From Parvibaculum sp049651025 (GTDB lineage: Bacteria; Pseudomonadota; Alphaproteobacteria; Parvibaculales; Parvibaculaceae), in NCBI RefSeq assembly GCF_049651025.1, contig NZ_JBASBH010000052.1, positions 1 to 29,176 on the forward strand: 29,176 bases of DNA. The letters are read 5' to 3'. Below are positions 1 through 7,526 of this stretch, piece after piece. The position numbers and the translations under genes were made by a program. The stretch's first letter is position 1, and every line of letters starts with the position of its first letter. The notes under the pieces were generated by a model. The model searched no databases. It had not been told where the DNA came from and saw only the letters and a program-made list of their open reading frames with translations.

Positions 1-190
1 GCATCAGACCGCGTGTGGCCGGGCCGGAAAGGTCGTAAAGGGTCGGAACGACGACATGGAGAAGGATTGCGAGGAGCGCAAATATCCCTGCGGCCCGCTG
101 GCGGGTCGCCTGAAAGGTGCTGCTGTCTGTGTAAGCCCCGAATCCCATGCGCGTAGATGACCATTTCGTGCGGGGTGACGAAAGCTGCAT
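1..190 (-). CDS. 5' end of a divergent small membrane protein gene (partial)
   Basis: An open frame runs leftward off the window edge from an ATG at 190 (complement); a second in-frame ATG lies at 148. The visible product has a polar N-terminus and then one strongly hydrophobic stretch containing AGIFALLAILLHVVVPTLYD, which looks like a membrane segment or signal anchor. The style recalls short DUF2946-like proteins (a hydrophobic N-terminal segment after an Arg-rich start), but too little is visible to assign a family. A weak purine-rich GGGAAG lies about 14 bases upstream of the ATG at 190. It would be divergent from argS and share the roughly 100-base region between them. The gene call rests only on the open frame and the hydrophobic pattern. 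The competing plus-strand frames here are short and look random. Confidence 0.4.
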   Translation of the reverse strand, partial: MQLSSPRTKWSSTRMGFGAYTDSSTFQATRQRAAGIFALLAILLHVVVPTLYDLSGPATRGLM

Positions 191-290
191 TTTGTCGCTA
201 CGGAGCTTCCCTTATACGCCGATGCGACTGGAAAGCGGAGGGGCCTGAGGTTAGAGTGCGCGCCGCAATACAGGCTAAACGACGGGCACA
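191..290. promoter_or_regulatory. Divergent intergenic region upstream of argS
   Basis: This 100-base stretch separates the putative divergent membrane protein gene from argS and should hold the argS promoter. A TTATAC at 212-217 could be a -10 element, with TTTGTC at 191-196 as a poorly spaced -35. Neither is convincing. No strong Shine-Dalgarno precedes the argS ATG. I see no hairpin, T-box or other leader element. Confidence 0.25.
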
Positions 291-2036
291 ATGAATATTT
301 TTCGGCATTTCGAGACGCGGGTCGAGACGGCGCTGACAGAGCTTGCGGCAGAAGGAGCGATCCCGACGGGGCTCGATTTTGCCCGCATCGCCGTCGAGCC
401 GCCGCGCGATCCTTCACATGGCGACCTCTCGACCAACGCCGCCATGGTGCTGGCAAAGCCCGCCGGAATGCAGCCGCGCGCATTGGCCGAAAAACTGGCG
501 GCAAAGCTCAAGGGCGAGCCGTCGGTGACGGAGGTGACGATTGCCGGGCCGGGCTTCATCAATCTGCGCCTCAATGACGATATCTGGCGGACCGGCATTG
601 CCGATGTATTGCGGACCGGCGCGACCTATGGCGCAAGCGACCTCGGCGCGGGCGAGGCGGTGAACATCGAATATGTCTCGGCCAACCCGACCGGGCCGAT
701 GCATGTCGGTCATGTCCGCGGCGCTGTCTTCGGCGATGCGCTGGCGAACCTTCTGGAAAAAGTCGGCTACCGGGTTTGCCGCGAATATTACATCAACGAT
801 GCGGGCGGGCAGATCGAGGTGCTGGCACGCAGCGCCTTCCTGCGTTACCGCGAGGCGATGGGCGAGACGATCACGATCCCGGAAGGCCTTTATCCGGGCG
901 ACTATCTGAAGCCTGTGGGCACGGCGCTTGCCGAGGCGCACGGCAAGAAGCTTGCGGAGATGGCCGAGAGCGAATGGCTGCCCATCGTGCGCAACACGAC
1001 CATCGAAATGATGATGGAGCTTATTCGCGGCGACCTCGCGGTGCTCGGCATCACGCATGAAGTCTTTTATTCCGAGCGCGAGTTGCACAAGACCGGCGCT
1101 ATCGAGGCGGTGCTGAAGCTGCTGGAAGACAAGGGCCTCATCTATACCGGCGTTCTCGAGCGCCCCAAGGGCGACACGTCGGAAGACTGGGAGGAGCGGC
1201 CCCAAACGCTTTTCCGCTCGACGCAGTTCGGCGACGATCAGGACCGCGCGCTGAAAAAGTCCGATGGCTCATGGACCTATTTCGCGCCGGACATCGCCTA
1301 TCACCTCGACAAGTTCAATCGCGGCTACACGAAGCTCATCGACGTCTGGGGCGCGGATCACTCCGGCTATATCAAGCGCGTGAAGGCGGCGGTGGCCGCT
1401 GTCACCGACAACAAGGCCGAGATCGACGTGAAGGTCTGCCAGCTCGTGCGGCTGTTCCGCAATGGCGAGCCTTTCCGCATGTCGAAGCGCGCGGGCGATT
1501 TCGTCACGCTGCGCGATGTGGTCGATGAAGTCGGCAAGGACGCCGTGCGCTTCATGATGCTGACGCGCAAGAACGACGCCTCGCTCGATTTCGACTTCGC
1601 CAAGGTCATGGAGCAGTCGCGCGACAATCCGGTTTTCTATGTGCAATACGCTCACGCGCGTATCCACTCCGTCTTGCGCAATGCGAAGGAACTGGACTTC
1701 GACCTGTCCGATGCGGCACTTGCCGGGGCCGATTTCTCCCTTCTCAGCGATGAGGCCGAGCTTGGGCTGGTCAAGCTGATGGGCGCTTTCCCGCGCCAGA
1801 TCGAGCAGGCCGCGCTGGCGCATGAGCCGCACCGCATTGCCTTTGCCTTGAACGACCTGGCCGCCGGATTTCACGGGTTGTGGAACAAAGGCAAGGACGA
1901 ACACCATTTGCGGTTTATTCTGGCGGAGAAGAGGGATGTTACCCTTGCGAGACTCGCGCTGATTCGTGCAGCGGCCTATGTGCTGGCCGCCGGTCTGGGC
2001 GTTCTCGGCGTTGAGCCGGCAGAGGAGATGCGCTGA
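291..2036 (+). CDS. argS: Arginyl-tRNA synthetase
   Basis: Charges tRNA-Arg with arginine using ATP in the cytoplasm. The 581-residue product has the class I layout: an N-terminal Add-1 domain (about 1-100) that recognises the tRNA D-loop, the HIGH-type motif as MHVGHVRGAV preceded by SANPTGP, a KMSKS-type loop as RMSKRAGDF, and a C-terminal anticodon-binding DALR domain ending in VEPAEEMR. The length matches bacterial ArgRS. The ATG at 291 is chosen because the product begins directly with the family's N-terminal helix (MNIFRHFETRV). The stop TGA overlaps the next gene's ATG by one base (TGATG), which indicates translational coupling to the SPOR protein. It is first in the cluster argS-SPOR-nagZ-scpA-scpB. 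Many competing frames exist over this gene but none resembles a protein family. Confidence 0.97.
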   Translation: MNIFRHFETRVETALTELAAEGAIPTGLDFARIAVEPPRDPSHGDLSTNAAMVLAKPAGMQPRALAEKLAAKLKGEPSVTEVTIAGPGFINLRLNDDIWRTGIADVLRTGATYGASDLGAGEAVNIEYVSANPTGPMHVGHVRGAVFGDALANLLEKVGYRVCREYYINDAGGQIEVLARSAFLRYREAMGETITIPEGLYPGDYLKPVGTALAEAHGKKLAEMAESEWLPIVRNTTIEMMMELIRGDLAVLGITHEVFYSERELHKTGAIEAVLKLLEDKGLIYTGVLERPKGDTSEDWEERPQTLFRSTQFGDDQDRALKKSDGSWTYFAPDIAYHLDKFNRGYTKLIDVWGADHSGYIKRVKAAVAAVTDNKAEIDVKVCQLVRLFRNGEPFRMSKRAGDFVTLRDVVDEVGKDAVRFMMLTRKNDASLDFDFAKVMEQSRDNPVFYVQYAHARIHSVLRNAKELDFDLSDAALAGADFSLLSDEAELGLVKLMGAFPRQIEQAALAHEPHRIAFALNDLAAGFHGLWNKGKDEHHLRFILAEKRDVTLARLALIRAAAYVLAAGLGVLGVEPAEEMR

Positions 2037-2830
2037 TGTCGGATGATGGACGGCAGGAACCGGGTTACTACGAATCCGAAGACGACGACTATTACACCTA
2101 TGACGCCACCGACGATGAGGACGAGGGGCGTCGTCGGCCTGTCGTCATATTGGCCATTCTGGCGCTTATCGTCGTTTTCTCGGGCGTCGTCTTTCTTGCC
2201 TATAAGCAGGGGCTGAAGCAGGGCGCTTCGGGCAACCCGCCCGTTATCCGCGCCGATGGCTCGCCCTCCAAGGTCGCGCCGACCAATCCGGGCGGCATCG
2301 AAATTCCCCATCAGGACCGCGCCGTCTACGACCGGCTGTCGGGCAGTGGCGAGAGCACGCAGTCCGATACCGAGCATTTGCTCCCCAAGCCAGAGGAGCC
2401 GATGGCGATGAGCGAGCCTGCGCCCGCAACGCCGCCGCCGGCAGCTCCGGGGGTGCCGCCGGAAGCCGCCGAGGTTCCGCCGCTCGCTCAGGCCGCGCCC
2501 GTTATCGCTGCGCCGGTTACGCCTGTGCAGCCCGCGCCTGCAACGCCGAAACCCGCGGAGACGGCGCCTGCTGCCGCCAGCACATCGGGCGGTTTCGTTG
2601 CCCAGCTTGCGGCTTTCCGCGATGAGGCATCGGCGCGCGCAGAGCTGAAGACGCTGCAGAAGAAATATCCCGCTCTGGTCGGCCTCACAGCCGATATCCA
2701 GAAAGCGGACCTTGGCGCGAAGGGCATTTATTACCGCCTGCGCGCGGGCTATCTCGACAAGGCCAAGGCGCAGACGCTTTGCACCGAGTTGAAGGCGAAG
2801 GGGCAGGCCTGCCTCGTCAGGCCGAAATAA
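2036..2830 (+). CDS. SPOR-domain membrane protein (FtsN/DedD-like)
   Basis: A 264-residue bitopic membrane protein, probably bound to septal peptidoglycan denuded of stem peptides. Residues 1-34 are cytoplasmic and extremely acidic and tyrosine-rich (YYESEDDDYYTYDATDDEDE), ending in three arginines that fit the positive-inside rule. One membrane helix spans about 35-56. A Pro/Ala-rich periplasmic linker covers about 120-183. A SPOR domain follows at about 185-264, opening GGFVAQLAAF and ending CLVRPK. This is the topology of FtsN and DedD. It lacks an obvious FtsN essential-peptide signature that I can identify, so it may be an alphaproteobacterial analogue. The gene is coupled to argS by a one-base overlap and to nagZ by another (TAATG), placing a division-site peptidoglycan binder next to a peptidoglycan-recycling enzyme. 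Confidence 0.88.
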   Translation: MSDDGRQEPGYYESEDDDYYTYDATDDEDEGRRRPVVILAILALIVVFSGVVFLAYKQGLKQGASGNPPVIRADGSPSKVAPTNPGGIEIPHQDRAVYDRLSGSGESTQSDTEHLLPKPEEPMAMSEPAPATPPPAAPGVPPEAAEVPPLAQAAPVIAAPVTPVQPAPATPKPAETAPAAASTSGGFVAQLAAFRDEASARAELKTLQKKYPALVGLTADIQKADLGAKGIYYRLRAGYLDKAKAQTLCTELKAKGQACLVRPK

Positions 2831-3846
2831 TGCCGACCAGGGCCGCCATTTATGGCTGTTCCGGGCTGGCGCTGACCGAGGCCGAGAAGCGCTTTTTCAA
2901 AGATGCGGAGCCCTGGGGCTTCATCGTTTTTGCGCGCAACATTGCTTCTCCGCAGCAGCTTCGCGCCCTGACCGATGAGTTTCGCGATATTGCGGGGCCA
3001 GATGTGCCCGTGCTGATCGATCAGGAAGGTGGCCGCGTCGCCAGGCTGCGCCCTCCGCAATGGCGGGCCTATCCGGCAGGGCGGCGTTATGGCGAACTTT
3101 ATGCTCGCTCCAGGGAACAGGGCCTCGAAGCCGTAAGACTCGCAAGCCGCCTGATTGCAGCCGAACTGACCGCAGTCGGCGTGAATGTCGATTGCCTGCC
3201 GGTGCTCGACGTGCCGGTGCCGGGCGCGCATGATGTGATCGGCGACCGGGCCTATGGCGAGACGCCGGGGCCGGTGATTGCGCTGGGCCGCGCCGCCGCC
3301 GAGGGGCTGCTCGAGGGCGGCGTACTGCCGATCATCAAACATATTCCCGGTCATGGCCGGGCAGGCGTCGACAGCCATTTGAGCTTGCCGGTGGTCGTAG
3401 CCGATGCGCGGACGCTGACGGATACGGACTTCGCCCCGTTCAAGGCGCTGGCTGATATGCCGATCGCCATGACGGCGCATGTCGTCTATTCGGCGATCGA
3501 CGCCCATGCGCCCGCCACAACCTCGCGCATCGTGATCGACGACATCATCCGGGGCACCATCGGCTTTGACGGCTTCCTCATGTCGGACGACGTCTCCATG
3601 CAGGCGCTCAAGGGCACGATTGCCGAGCGTACGCGGGCGAGCCTCAAGGCCGGTTGCGACATTGCCCTTCATTGCAATGGCGAGATGAAGGAAATGGAGG
3701 CGGTCGCCAGCGAAGCCCCGCTGCTGGCGGGCGATGCCTTGCGCCGGTCGGCCGCCGCATTGGCACGGCTGTCCGCGCCCGAGGATTTCGACGAGCAGGC
3801 AGGCCTTGCCCGGTTCGCCGAGCTTATGGGCACTTCCTGGGGATAA
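2830..3846 (+). CDS. nagZ: Beta-N-acetylhexosaminidase (glycoside hydrolase family 3)
   Basis: Cytoplasmic enzyme that removes N-acetylglucosamine from GlcNAc-anhydroMurNAc muropeptides during cell wall recycling; in other bacteria its product controls AmpC beta-lactamase induction. The 338-residue product shows the NagZ hallmark KHIPGHG...DSH at about 170-183, with the loop His that acts as acid/base, and the nucleophile Asp in the SDD motif near 252-254. VLIDQEGGRVARL near 61-73 is the substrate-site strand. There is no signal peptide, as expected. The start at 2830 is preferred over an upstream in-frame ATG at 2779 because the family begins at this point (AAIYGCSGLALT) and the ATG overlaps the previous stop as TAATG. 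It is transcribed with the SPOR gene and followed after about 107 bases by scpA. Confidence 0.96.
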   Translation: MPTRAAIYGCSGLALTEAEKRFFKDAEPWGFIVFARNIASPQQLRALTDEFRDIAGPDVPVLIDQEGGRVARLRPPQWRAYPAGRRYGELYARSREQGLEAVRLASRLIAAELTAVGVNVDCLPVLDVPVPGAHDVIGDRAYGETPGPVIALGRAAAEGLLEGGVLPIIKHIPGHGRAGVDSHLSLPVVVADARTLTDTDFAPFKALADMPIAMTAHVVYSAIDAHAPATTSRIVIDDIIRGTIGFDGFLMSDDVSMQALKGTIAERTRASLKAGCDIALHCNGEMKEMEAVASEAPLLAGDALRRSAAALARLSAPEDFDEQAGLARFAELMGTSWG

Positions 3847-3953
3847 ATGCGAAACGGGGTACCGTGCGGTTGGAGCGCGGGGTATAAGGGCGAATATGGC
3901 CCCCATGTCTGTTTGACGTGGCGGCGACCCTTGGGATCAGCGACATAGGCGGC

Positions 3954-4847
3954 ATGCAAGAGACGTCCTCACATAACGAGGCTGACGCCGGAACACCGGA
4001 CGCGCCGCCGCCGGACGCCTTCATTGAAGGCCCGCCGCGCGATGCCGCCGAAGCCGATCCGTCCGCCTCGCTGATCGTCGATCTCGACGGCTATGAAGGG
4101 CCGCTCGACGTCCTGCTGGCGCTCGCCCGCAATCAGAAGGTCGACCTCACCCGCATCTCGATCCTGGCGCTGGCCGAGCAATATCTCGACTTCATCAACC
4201 GCGCGCACAGGATGGAGCTTGATCTCGCCGCCGACTATCTGGTCATGGCGGCTTGGCTTGCCTACCTCAAATCGCGGCTGCTGCTGCCGCCGCCGGATGT
4301 CGAGGAAGGCCCGAGCGGCGCGGAGATGGCGGCACGGCTCGCCTTCCAGCTTCAGCGCCTCGAGGCGATGCGCAATGCATCTCGCAACCTCTTCGCCCGG
4401 CAGCGTCTCGGTGTTCATGTTTTCCAGCGCGGAGCGCCTGAAGGCGTTCGCGTTGTAAAAACAAGCGAATATCAGGGAACCCTTTATGACCTCCTGAAGT
4501 CTTATTCAGACCAGAGGCTCAAGACGCAGTTTACGCATTGGGAGCCGAAGCGCTTGCCGATCATGGCAATCGAGCAGGCCCGCAAGCGTCTTGAATCCAT
4601 GCTTGGCATGATGTTCGACTGGGGACGTATCGATGCCTATCTGCCGAGCGAGGATATGAGCCCGGAAATGCGCCGCTCGACACTGGCCAGCACTTTCAGC
4701 GCAGCTCTTGTTCTGGCTAAGAATGGCGACATTGAGATAAGACAATCAGGTGTTTACCAGCCGCTCTTCATGCGTCGCAAGAAGATCGACCCGTCCGAGG
4801 CTTCGGCTGAGGACACCAACGATACCGACGAGCAGACCAGCGAATGA
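3954..4847 (+). CDS. scpA: Segregation and condensation protein A (kleisin)
   Basis: Kleisin subunit that bridges SMC heads and binds ScpB in the bacterial condensin complex. The product (297 residues from this start) has a disordered acidic, Pro-rich N-terminus (1-40), then the signature DGYEGPLDVLLALARNQKVD at about 45-64, which begins the SMC neck-binding helices, and a C-terminal winged helix that would contact the SMC cap. An in-frame GTG at 3918 would add 12 residues. I prefer the ATG at 3954 because it has an AGGCGG just upstream, but the evidence is weak either way. It overlaps scpB by four bases (ATGA), the usual coupled pair. A TATAAG at 3883-3888 in the nagZ-scpA gap could be a -10 element, without a good -35. 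Confidence 0.94.
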   Translation: MQETSSHNEADAGTPDAPPPDAFIEGPPRDAAEADPSASLIVDLDGYEGPLDVLLALARNQKVDLTRISILALAEQYLDFINRAHRMELDLAADYLVMAAWLAYLKSRLLLPPPDVEEGPSGAEMAARLAFQLQRLEAMRNASRNLFARQRLGVHVFQRGAPEGVRVVKTSEYQGTLYDLLKSYSDQRLKTQFTHWEPKRLPIMAIEQARKRLESMLGMMFDWGRIDAYLPSEDMSPEMRRSTLASTFSAALVLAKNGDIEIRQSGVYQPLFMRRKKIDPSEASAEDTNDTDEQTSE

Positions 4848-5812
4848 CGATGGAAGAAACGATAACGGACACTCCCGAGCCTGACATGCCCGAGTCCGAC
4901 ATGGTCGAGCCCGCACAGAGCGAGCCCGAACTGGAAGGCGTGGAGGATGACGACGAGCCGCAGGCTGAAGGCGTTGTGTCGGACGACGAAGCCGATGCCG
5001 TTGGCGAGGTGGAGTCCGGCGAAGACGATGACGGCGCAGAGGCCGATGCCGACGAGGAAGATGAGCCTGAAGTTGCCGTGGCCGGCGCCGTTGAAGGCGA
5101 GGGAGCCGAAGGCAATGTGGTCAGTTTTCCGGCCAATGCGACCGATCATGCCCAGTTGATGCGCATGGCCGAGGCGCTGCTCTTCGCGGCTGCCGAACCG
5201 CTGGATATCGATAGTCTCGCCGCGCGGCTGCCTGCCGGGACCGATGTTGGAGCTGTTATTGAAGACCTTCAGGCGCTTTATGAGAAGCGCGGCGTAAACC
5301 TTGTTCGTGTCGCAAATAAGTGGCTTTTCCGGACGGCGGAAGACCTGTCATTCCTGATGGAGCGCGAAGCGGTCGAGCAGAAGAAGCTCTCGCGTGCGGC
5401 TATGGAGACGCTGGCGATCATCGCCTATCACCAGCCGGTGACACGCGCCGAGATCGAAGAAATTCGCGGCGTCTCCGTGTCGAAGGGCACGATCGACGTG
5501 CTGATGGAGACGAGCTGGGTCAGGCTTCGCGGACGCAAGCGCACGCCGGGTCGCCCCGTGACCTATGGCACGACCGAAGCCTTCCTTGTTCATTTCGGAC
5601 TTGAAGCCGTCGGCGATCTGCCGGGCCTCGATGATCTGAAAGCGTCGGGTCTGCTCGATGGCCGCTTGCCGCCGGGCTTTGAAATCCCGATCCCGACCGA
5701 GGGCGGCGTCGAAGGCGACGGCGAATTCGAGGACGAAGTGGCCGAGGAATACGGCGCTGCGCATGACGAACATCTGGCGCAATTGGGCAATGACGAGGAT
5801 GGGGCGAGCTAG
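4844..5812 (+). CDS. scpB: Segregation and condensation protein B with acidic N-terminal extension
   Basis: Partner of the kleisin ScpA in the SMC-ScpAB condensin. The product has 322 residues against roughly 190-240 for typical ScpB. The excess is mainly the first 100 residues, which are almost purely Asp/Glu/Ala/Gly/Val with acidic runs such as EDDDEPQ and ADADEEDEPE. The conserved core starts near residue 104 (MRMAEALLFAAAEPLDID) and contains two winged helices, including TLAIIAYHQPVTRAEIEEIR and GVSVSKGTIDVL. A further acidic tail follows the core from about 290. The ATG at 4844 overlaps the scpA stop as ATGA. A start at 4850 would remove only two residues, and an internal start near the core is possible but lacks the coupling. 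Confidence 0.94.
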   Translation: MTMEETITDTPEPDMPESDMVEPAQSEPELEGVEDDDEPQAEGVVSDDEADAVGEVESGEDDDGAEADADEEDEPEVAVAGAVEGEGAEGNVVSFPANATDHAQLMRMAEALLFAAAEPLDIDSLAARLPAGTDVGAVIEDLQALYEKRGVNLVRVANKWLFRTAEDLSFLMEREAVEQKKLSRAAMETLAIIAYHQPVTRAEIEEIRGVSVSKGTIDVLMETSWVRLRGRKRTPGRPVTYGTTEAFLVHFGLEAVGDLPGLDDLKASGLLDGRLPPGFEIPIPTEGGVEGDGEFEDEVAEEYGAAHDEHLAQLGNDEDGAS

Positions 5813-5817
5813 GCCTT

Positions 5818-5836
5818 CCTCATCCAGAGTCTGAGG
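5818..5836 (+). terminator. Weak hairpin after scpB
   Basis: CCTCA (5818-5822) can pair with TGAGG (5832-5836) around a nine-base loop, followed by TTTGG. It lies six bases after the scpB stop. The stem is short and the T-run poor, so this is a weak terminator candidate for the argS-scpB cluster. Confidence 0.25.
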
Positions 5837-6043
5837 TTTGGTCGGATTTGAGCTGCCGCCTGGGTTTGAGCGGTTGGGTTAAACGAAATTCTGCAGTGTC
5901 TTGATCCGGGCCGGGGCGCAATCTGTGCTCGAAAATCAAGAAGCTGCTGCCCATATGCGATAGATTAAGCGTTGAGAGACTTGCTCCCGAGCTGGGAAAT
6001 GCGCCTTTAAGCGCTTGGCGGGCGAGAACATTGGGAGACTTAG
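5837..6043 (+). promoter_or_regulatory. Leader/promoter region of the tatABC operon
   Basis: About 230 bases separate scpB from tatA, the largest gap in the window, and must hold the tat promoter. I see no convincing -35/-10 pair. The best is TTGATC near 5902 with a poor -10. A palindromic AAGCGCTT occurs near 6009, and a GANTC (GAGTC) methylation site at 5827-5831 just before. The end carries a good Shine-Dalgarno, GGGAG at 6033-6037, six bases before the tatA ATG. A minus-strand open frame in this region has no family resemblance and is not called. Confidence 0.35.
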
Positions 6044-6271
6044 ATGTTGAGTTGGACACATATTCTCGTCGTCGTCGCCGTTATCGTTTTGTTGTTCGGT
6101 CGCGGCAAGGTTTCGGATTTGATGGGCGACGTGGCGAAAGGCATCAAGAGCTTCAAGAAGGGGCTCGCTGATGACGACGTGCCGGTCGCCAAACCCGATC
6201 CGAAAATCATAGAAGGCAGCGCGACGCAGGAAGCGAACGCGCCGGCCAAGGACAAGACCGCCAACGGCTGA
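6044..6271 (+). CDS. tatA: Sec-independent protein translocase TatA
   Basis: Small membrane protein that oligomerises to form the pore of the twin-arginine translocase for folded proteins. The 75-residue product has one short N-terminal membrane helix (WTHILVVVAVIVLLFG, about 4-19), the FGRGK hinge motif, an amphipathic helix ending in the FKKG motif (about 20-40), and a charged disordered tail. The usual Phe-Gly hinge is present. Length is typical for alphaproteobacterial TatA. The strong Shine-Dalgarno GGGAG supports the start. It is the first gene of tatA-tatB-tatC; a hairpin lies in the tatA-tatB gap. Two proteins in this window with twin-arginine signals (the deacetylase-like protein and PhoD) are plausible substrates. 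Confidence 0.95.
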   Translation: MLSWTHILVVVAVIVLLFGRGKVSDLMGDVAKGIKSFKKGLADDDVPVAKPDPKIIEGSATQEANAPAKDKTANG

Positions 6272-6280
6272 GGCGCGGCC

Positions 6281-6299
6281 CCGACTCCTCGGGAGTCGG
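6281..6299 (+). promoter_or_regulatory. Perfect hairpin in the tatA-tatB gap
   Basis: CCGACTCC (6281-6288), loop TCG, then GGAGTCGG (6292-6299): an eight-base perfect GC-rich stem with a three-base loop, ten bases after the tatA stop. No T-run follows, so it is less likely a full terminator. It may be a partial terminator or RNA-stability hairpin that lets tatA be made in excess over tatB and tatC, which matches the known excess of TatA protein. That role is inference. Confidence 0.6.
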
Positions 6300-6324
6300 T
6301 TGACGCAATCCGGGTAGACCTTTC

Positions 6325-6678
6325 ATGTTCGATATCGGCTGGTCCGAACTGCTGCTCGTGGCGGTGCTCGCCATCATCTTCGTTGGTCCAAAGGACCTGC
6401 CGAAGCTGATGCGGACGCTTGGCCAGTACACGGCCAAGATGCGCGCCATGGCCCGCGAGTTTCAAAACTCGTTCGAGGATCTGGCCCGCGAAACCGAAAT
6501 CGAAGAACTGCGCAAGCAAATGGCCGAGCTGCGAGAGGGGGCCATGAAACCGCTGGCCGATATGCAGCAGTCGGCCGAGGTGATCGCCACGGCGACCAAA
6601 GCGCCCGAGCAAACCCTGCCGCCGTCTGAGGCACCGGCCGCGACACAGGCCGAGCCGAAAGAGGCAGGCCCGGTATGA
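6325..6678 (+). CDS. tatB: Sec-independent protein translocase TatB
   Basis: Pairs with TatC to form the receptor for twin-arginine signal peptides. The 117-residue product starts MFDIGWSELLLVAVLAIIFV, with the conserved Glu in the short membrane helix, then the GPKDLP hinge typical of TatB (TatA has FGRGK), an amphipathic helix (LMRTLGQYTAKMRAMAREF) and a long charged, likely helical region, followed by a Pro/Ala-rich tail. The gene ends by overlapping tatC four bases (ATGA), so the receptor pair is translationally coupled, while tatA is separated by 53 bases and a hairpin. Confidence 0.95.
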   Translation: MFDIGWSELLLVAVLAIIFVGPKDLPKLMRTLGQYTAKMRAMAREFQNSFEDLARETEIEELRKQMAELREGAMKPLADMQQSAEVIATATKAPEQTLPPSEAPAATQAEPKEAGPV

Positions 6679-7511
6679 GCGACATCGATCCCGACGACAT
6701 GGACGCCACGCGCGCCCCGCTGCTCGATCACCTGATCGAACTGCGCTCGCGGCTTATCAAGTCGATGGTCGCAATCACCATCGCATTTGCCGTCTGCTTC
6801 ACCTTCGCCAAATACATCTTCAATATTCTGGTGCGGCCCTATGAGGTCGCGGCGGGCGCAGGTGCGGACGTCACCTTCATCTATACGGCGCCGCAGGAAT
6901 ATTTCTTCACGCAGATGAAGCTCGCCATGTTCGGCGCGTTCTTTCTGGCCTTTCCGATCATTGCGACGCAGGTCTACATGTTCGTCGCGCCGGGCCTCTA
7001 CAAGAACGAGCGCAATGCCTTCCTGCCATTCCTGATCGCAACGCCGATCCTGTTTCTGATCGGGGCGGCGCTGGTCTATTTCATGGTGATGCCGCTCGCG
7101 CTGCACTTCTTCATGAGCATGCAGCAGGCGGGCGGCGAGGGTAAGGCGGCGATCCAGTTGCTTCCCCGCGTCAGCGAATATCTGAGCCTCATCATGAGCC
7201 TGATCCTCGCCTTCGGCGTCTGCTTCCAGCTGCCGGTCATTCTGACGCTGCTTGCCAAGATCGGCGTCGTCACCTCCGACATGCTGCGCAAGGGCCGCCG
7301 CTACGCCATCGTCATTGCGTTTGCGGTCGCCGCCGTGCTGACGCCGCCGGACCTGTTGAGCCAGATCAGCCTCGGCATTCCGACCGTGCTTCTCTATGAG
7401 CTGTCGATCTTCGCCGTGGTCTATGTGGAACGGAAGAAGAAGGCGGCGGAAGAGGCTGAAAAGGCGAAGGAAGCCGGCGAGCAAGCGGGCGACGCCGAGG
7501 CGACACCCTAA
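6675..7511 (+). CDS. tatC: Sec-independent protein translocase TatC
   Basis: Polytopic core of the Tat receptor that recognises the twin-arginine motif. The 278-residue product begins with the cytoplasmic stretch APLLDHLIELRSRLIKSMVA, the conserved signal-peptide binding region. Six hydrophobic segments follow, including MFGAFFLAFPIIATQVYMFV (TM2, with the FxxFPxxxxQ feature), a loop with GLYKNERN, and a later segment VVTSDMLRKGRRYAIV before TM5. The C-terminus is a Lys/Glu/Ala-rich cytoplasmic tail (KKKAAEEAEKAKEAGEQ). Length matches alphaproteobacterial TatC. The ATG overlaps the tatB stop. It is followed by a 120-base element with inverted arms. Confidence 0.96.
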   Translation: MSDIDPDDMDATRAPLLDHLIELRSRLIKSMVAITIAFAVCFTFAKYIFNILVRPYEVAAGAGADVTFIYTAPQEYFFTQMKLAMFGAFFLAFPIIATQVYMFVAPGLYKNERNAFLPFLIATPILFLIGAALVYFMVMPLALHFFMSMQQAGGEGKAAIQLLPRVSEYLSLIMSLILAFGVCFQLPVILTLLAKIGVVTSDMLRKGRRYAIVIAFAVAAVLTPPDLLSQISLGIPTVLLYELSIFAVVYVERKKKAAEEAEKAKEAGEQAGDAEATP

Positions 7512-7526
7512 CGACTGCTCCAAAAA

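Noticed and set aside
1..134. The 3' end of a dgt (dGTPase) gene upstream of argS on the plus strand
   Set aside because: The three plus frames were translated; none resembles dGTPase and stops are frequent.
2749..3906. A 385-codon minus-strand frame over nagZ
   Set aside because: Antisense shadow of nagZ, which has clear catalytic motifs.
5820..6059. A 79-codon minus-strand gene in the scpB-tatA gap
   Set aside because: No Shine-Dalgarno, no family resemblance, and it overlaps the tatA start.
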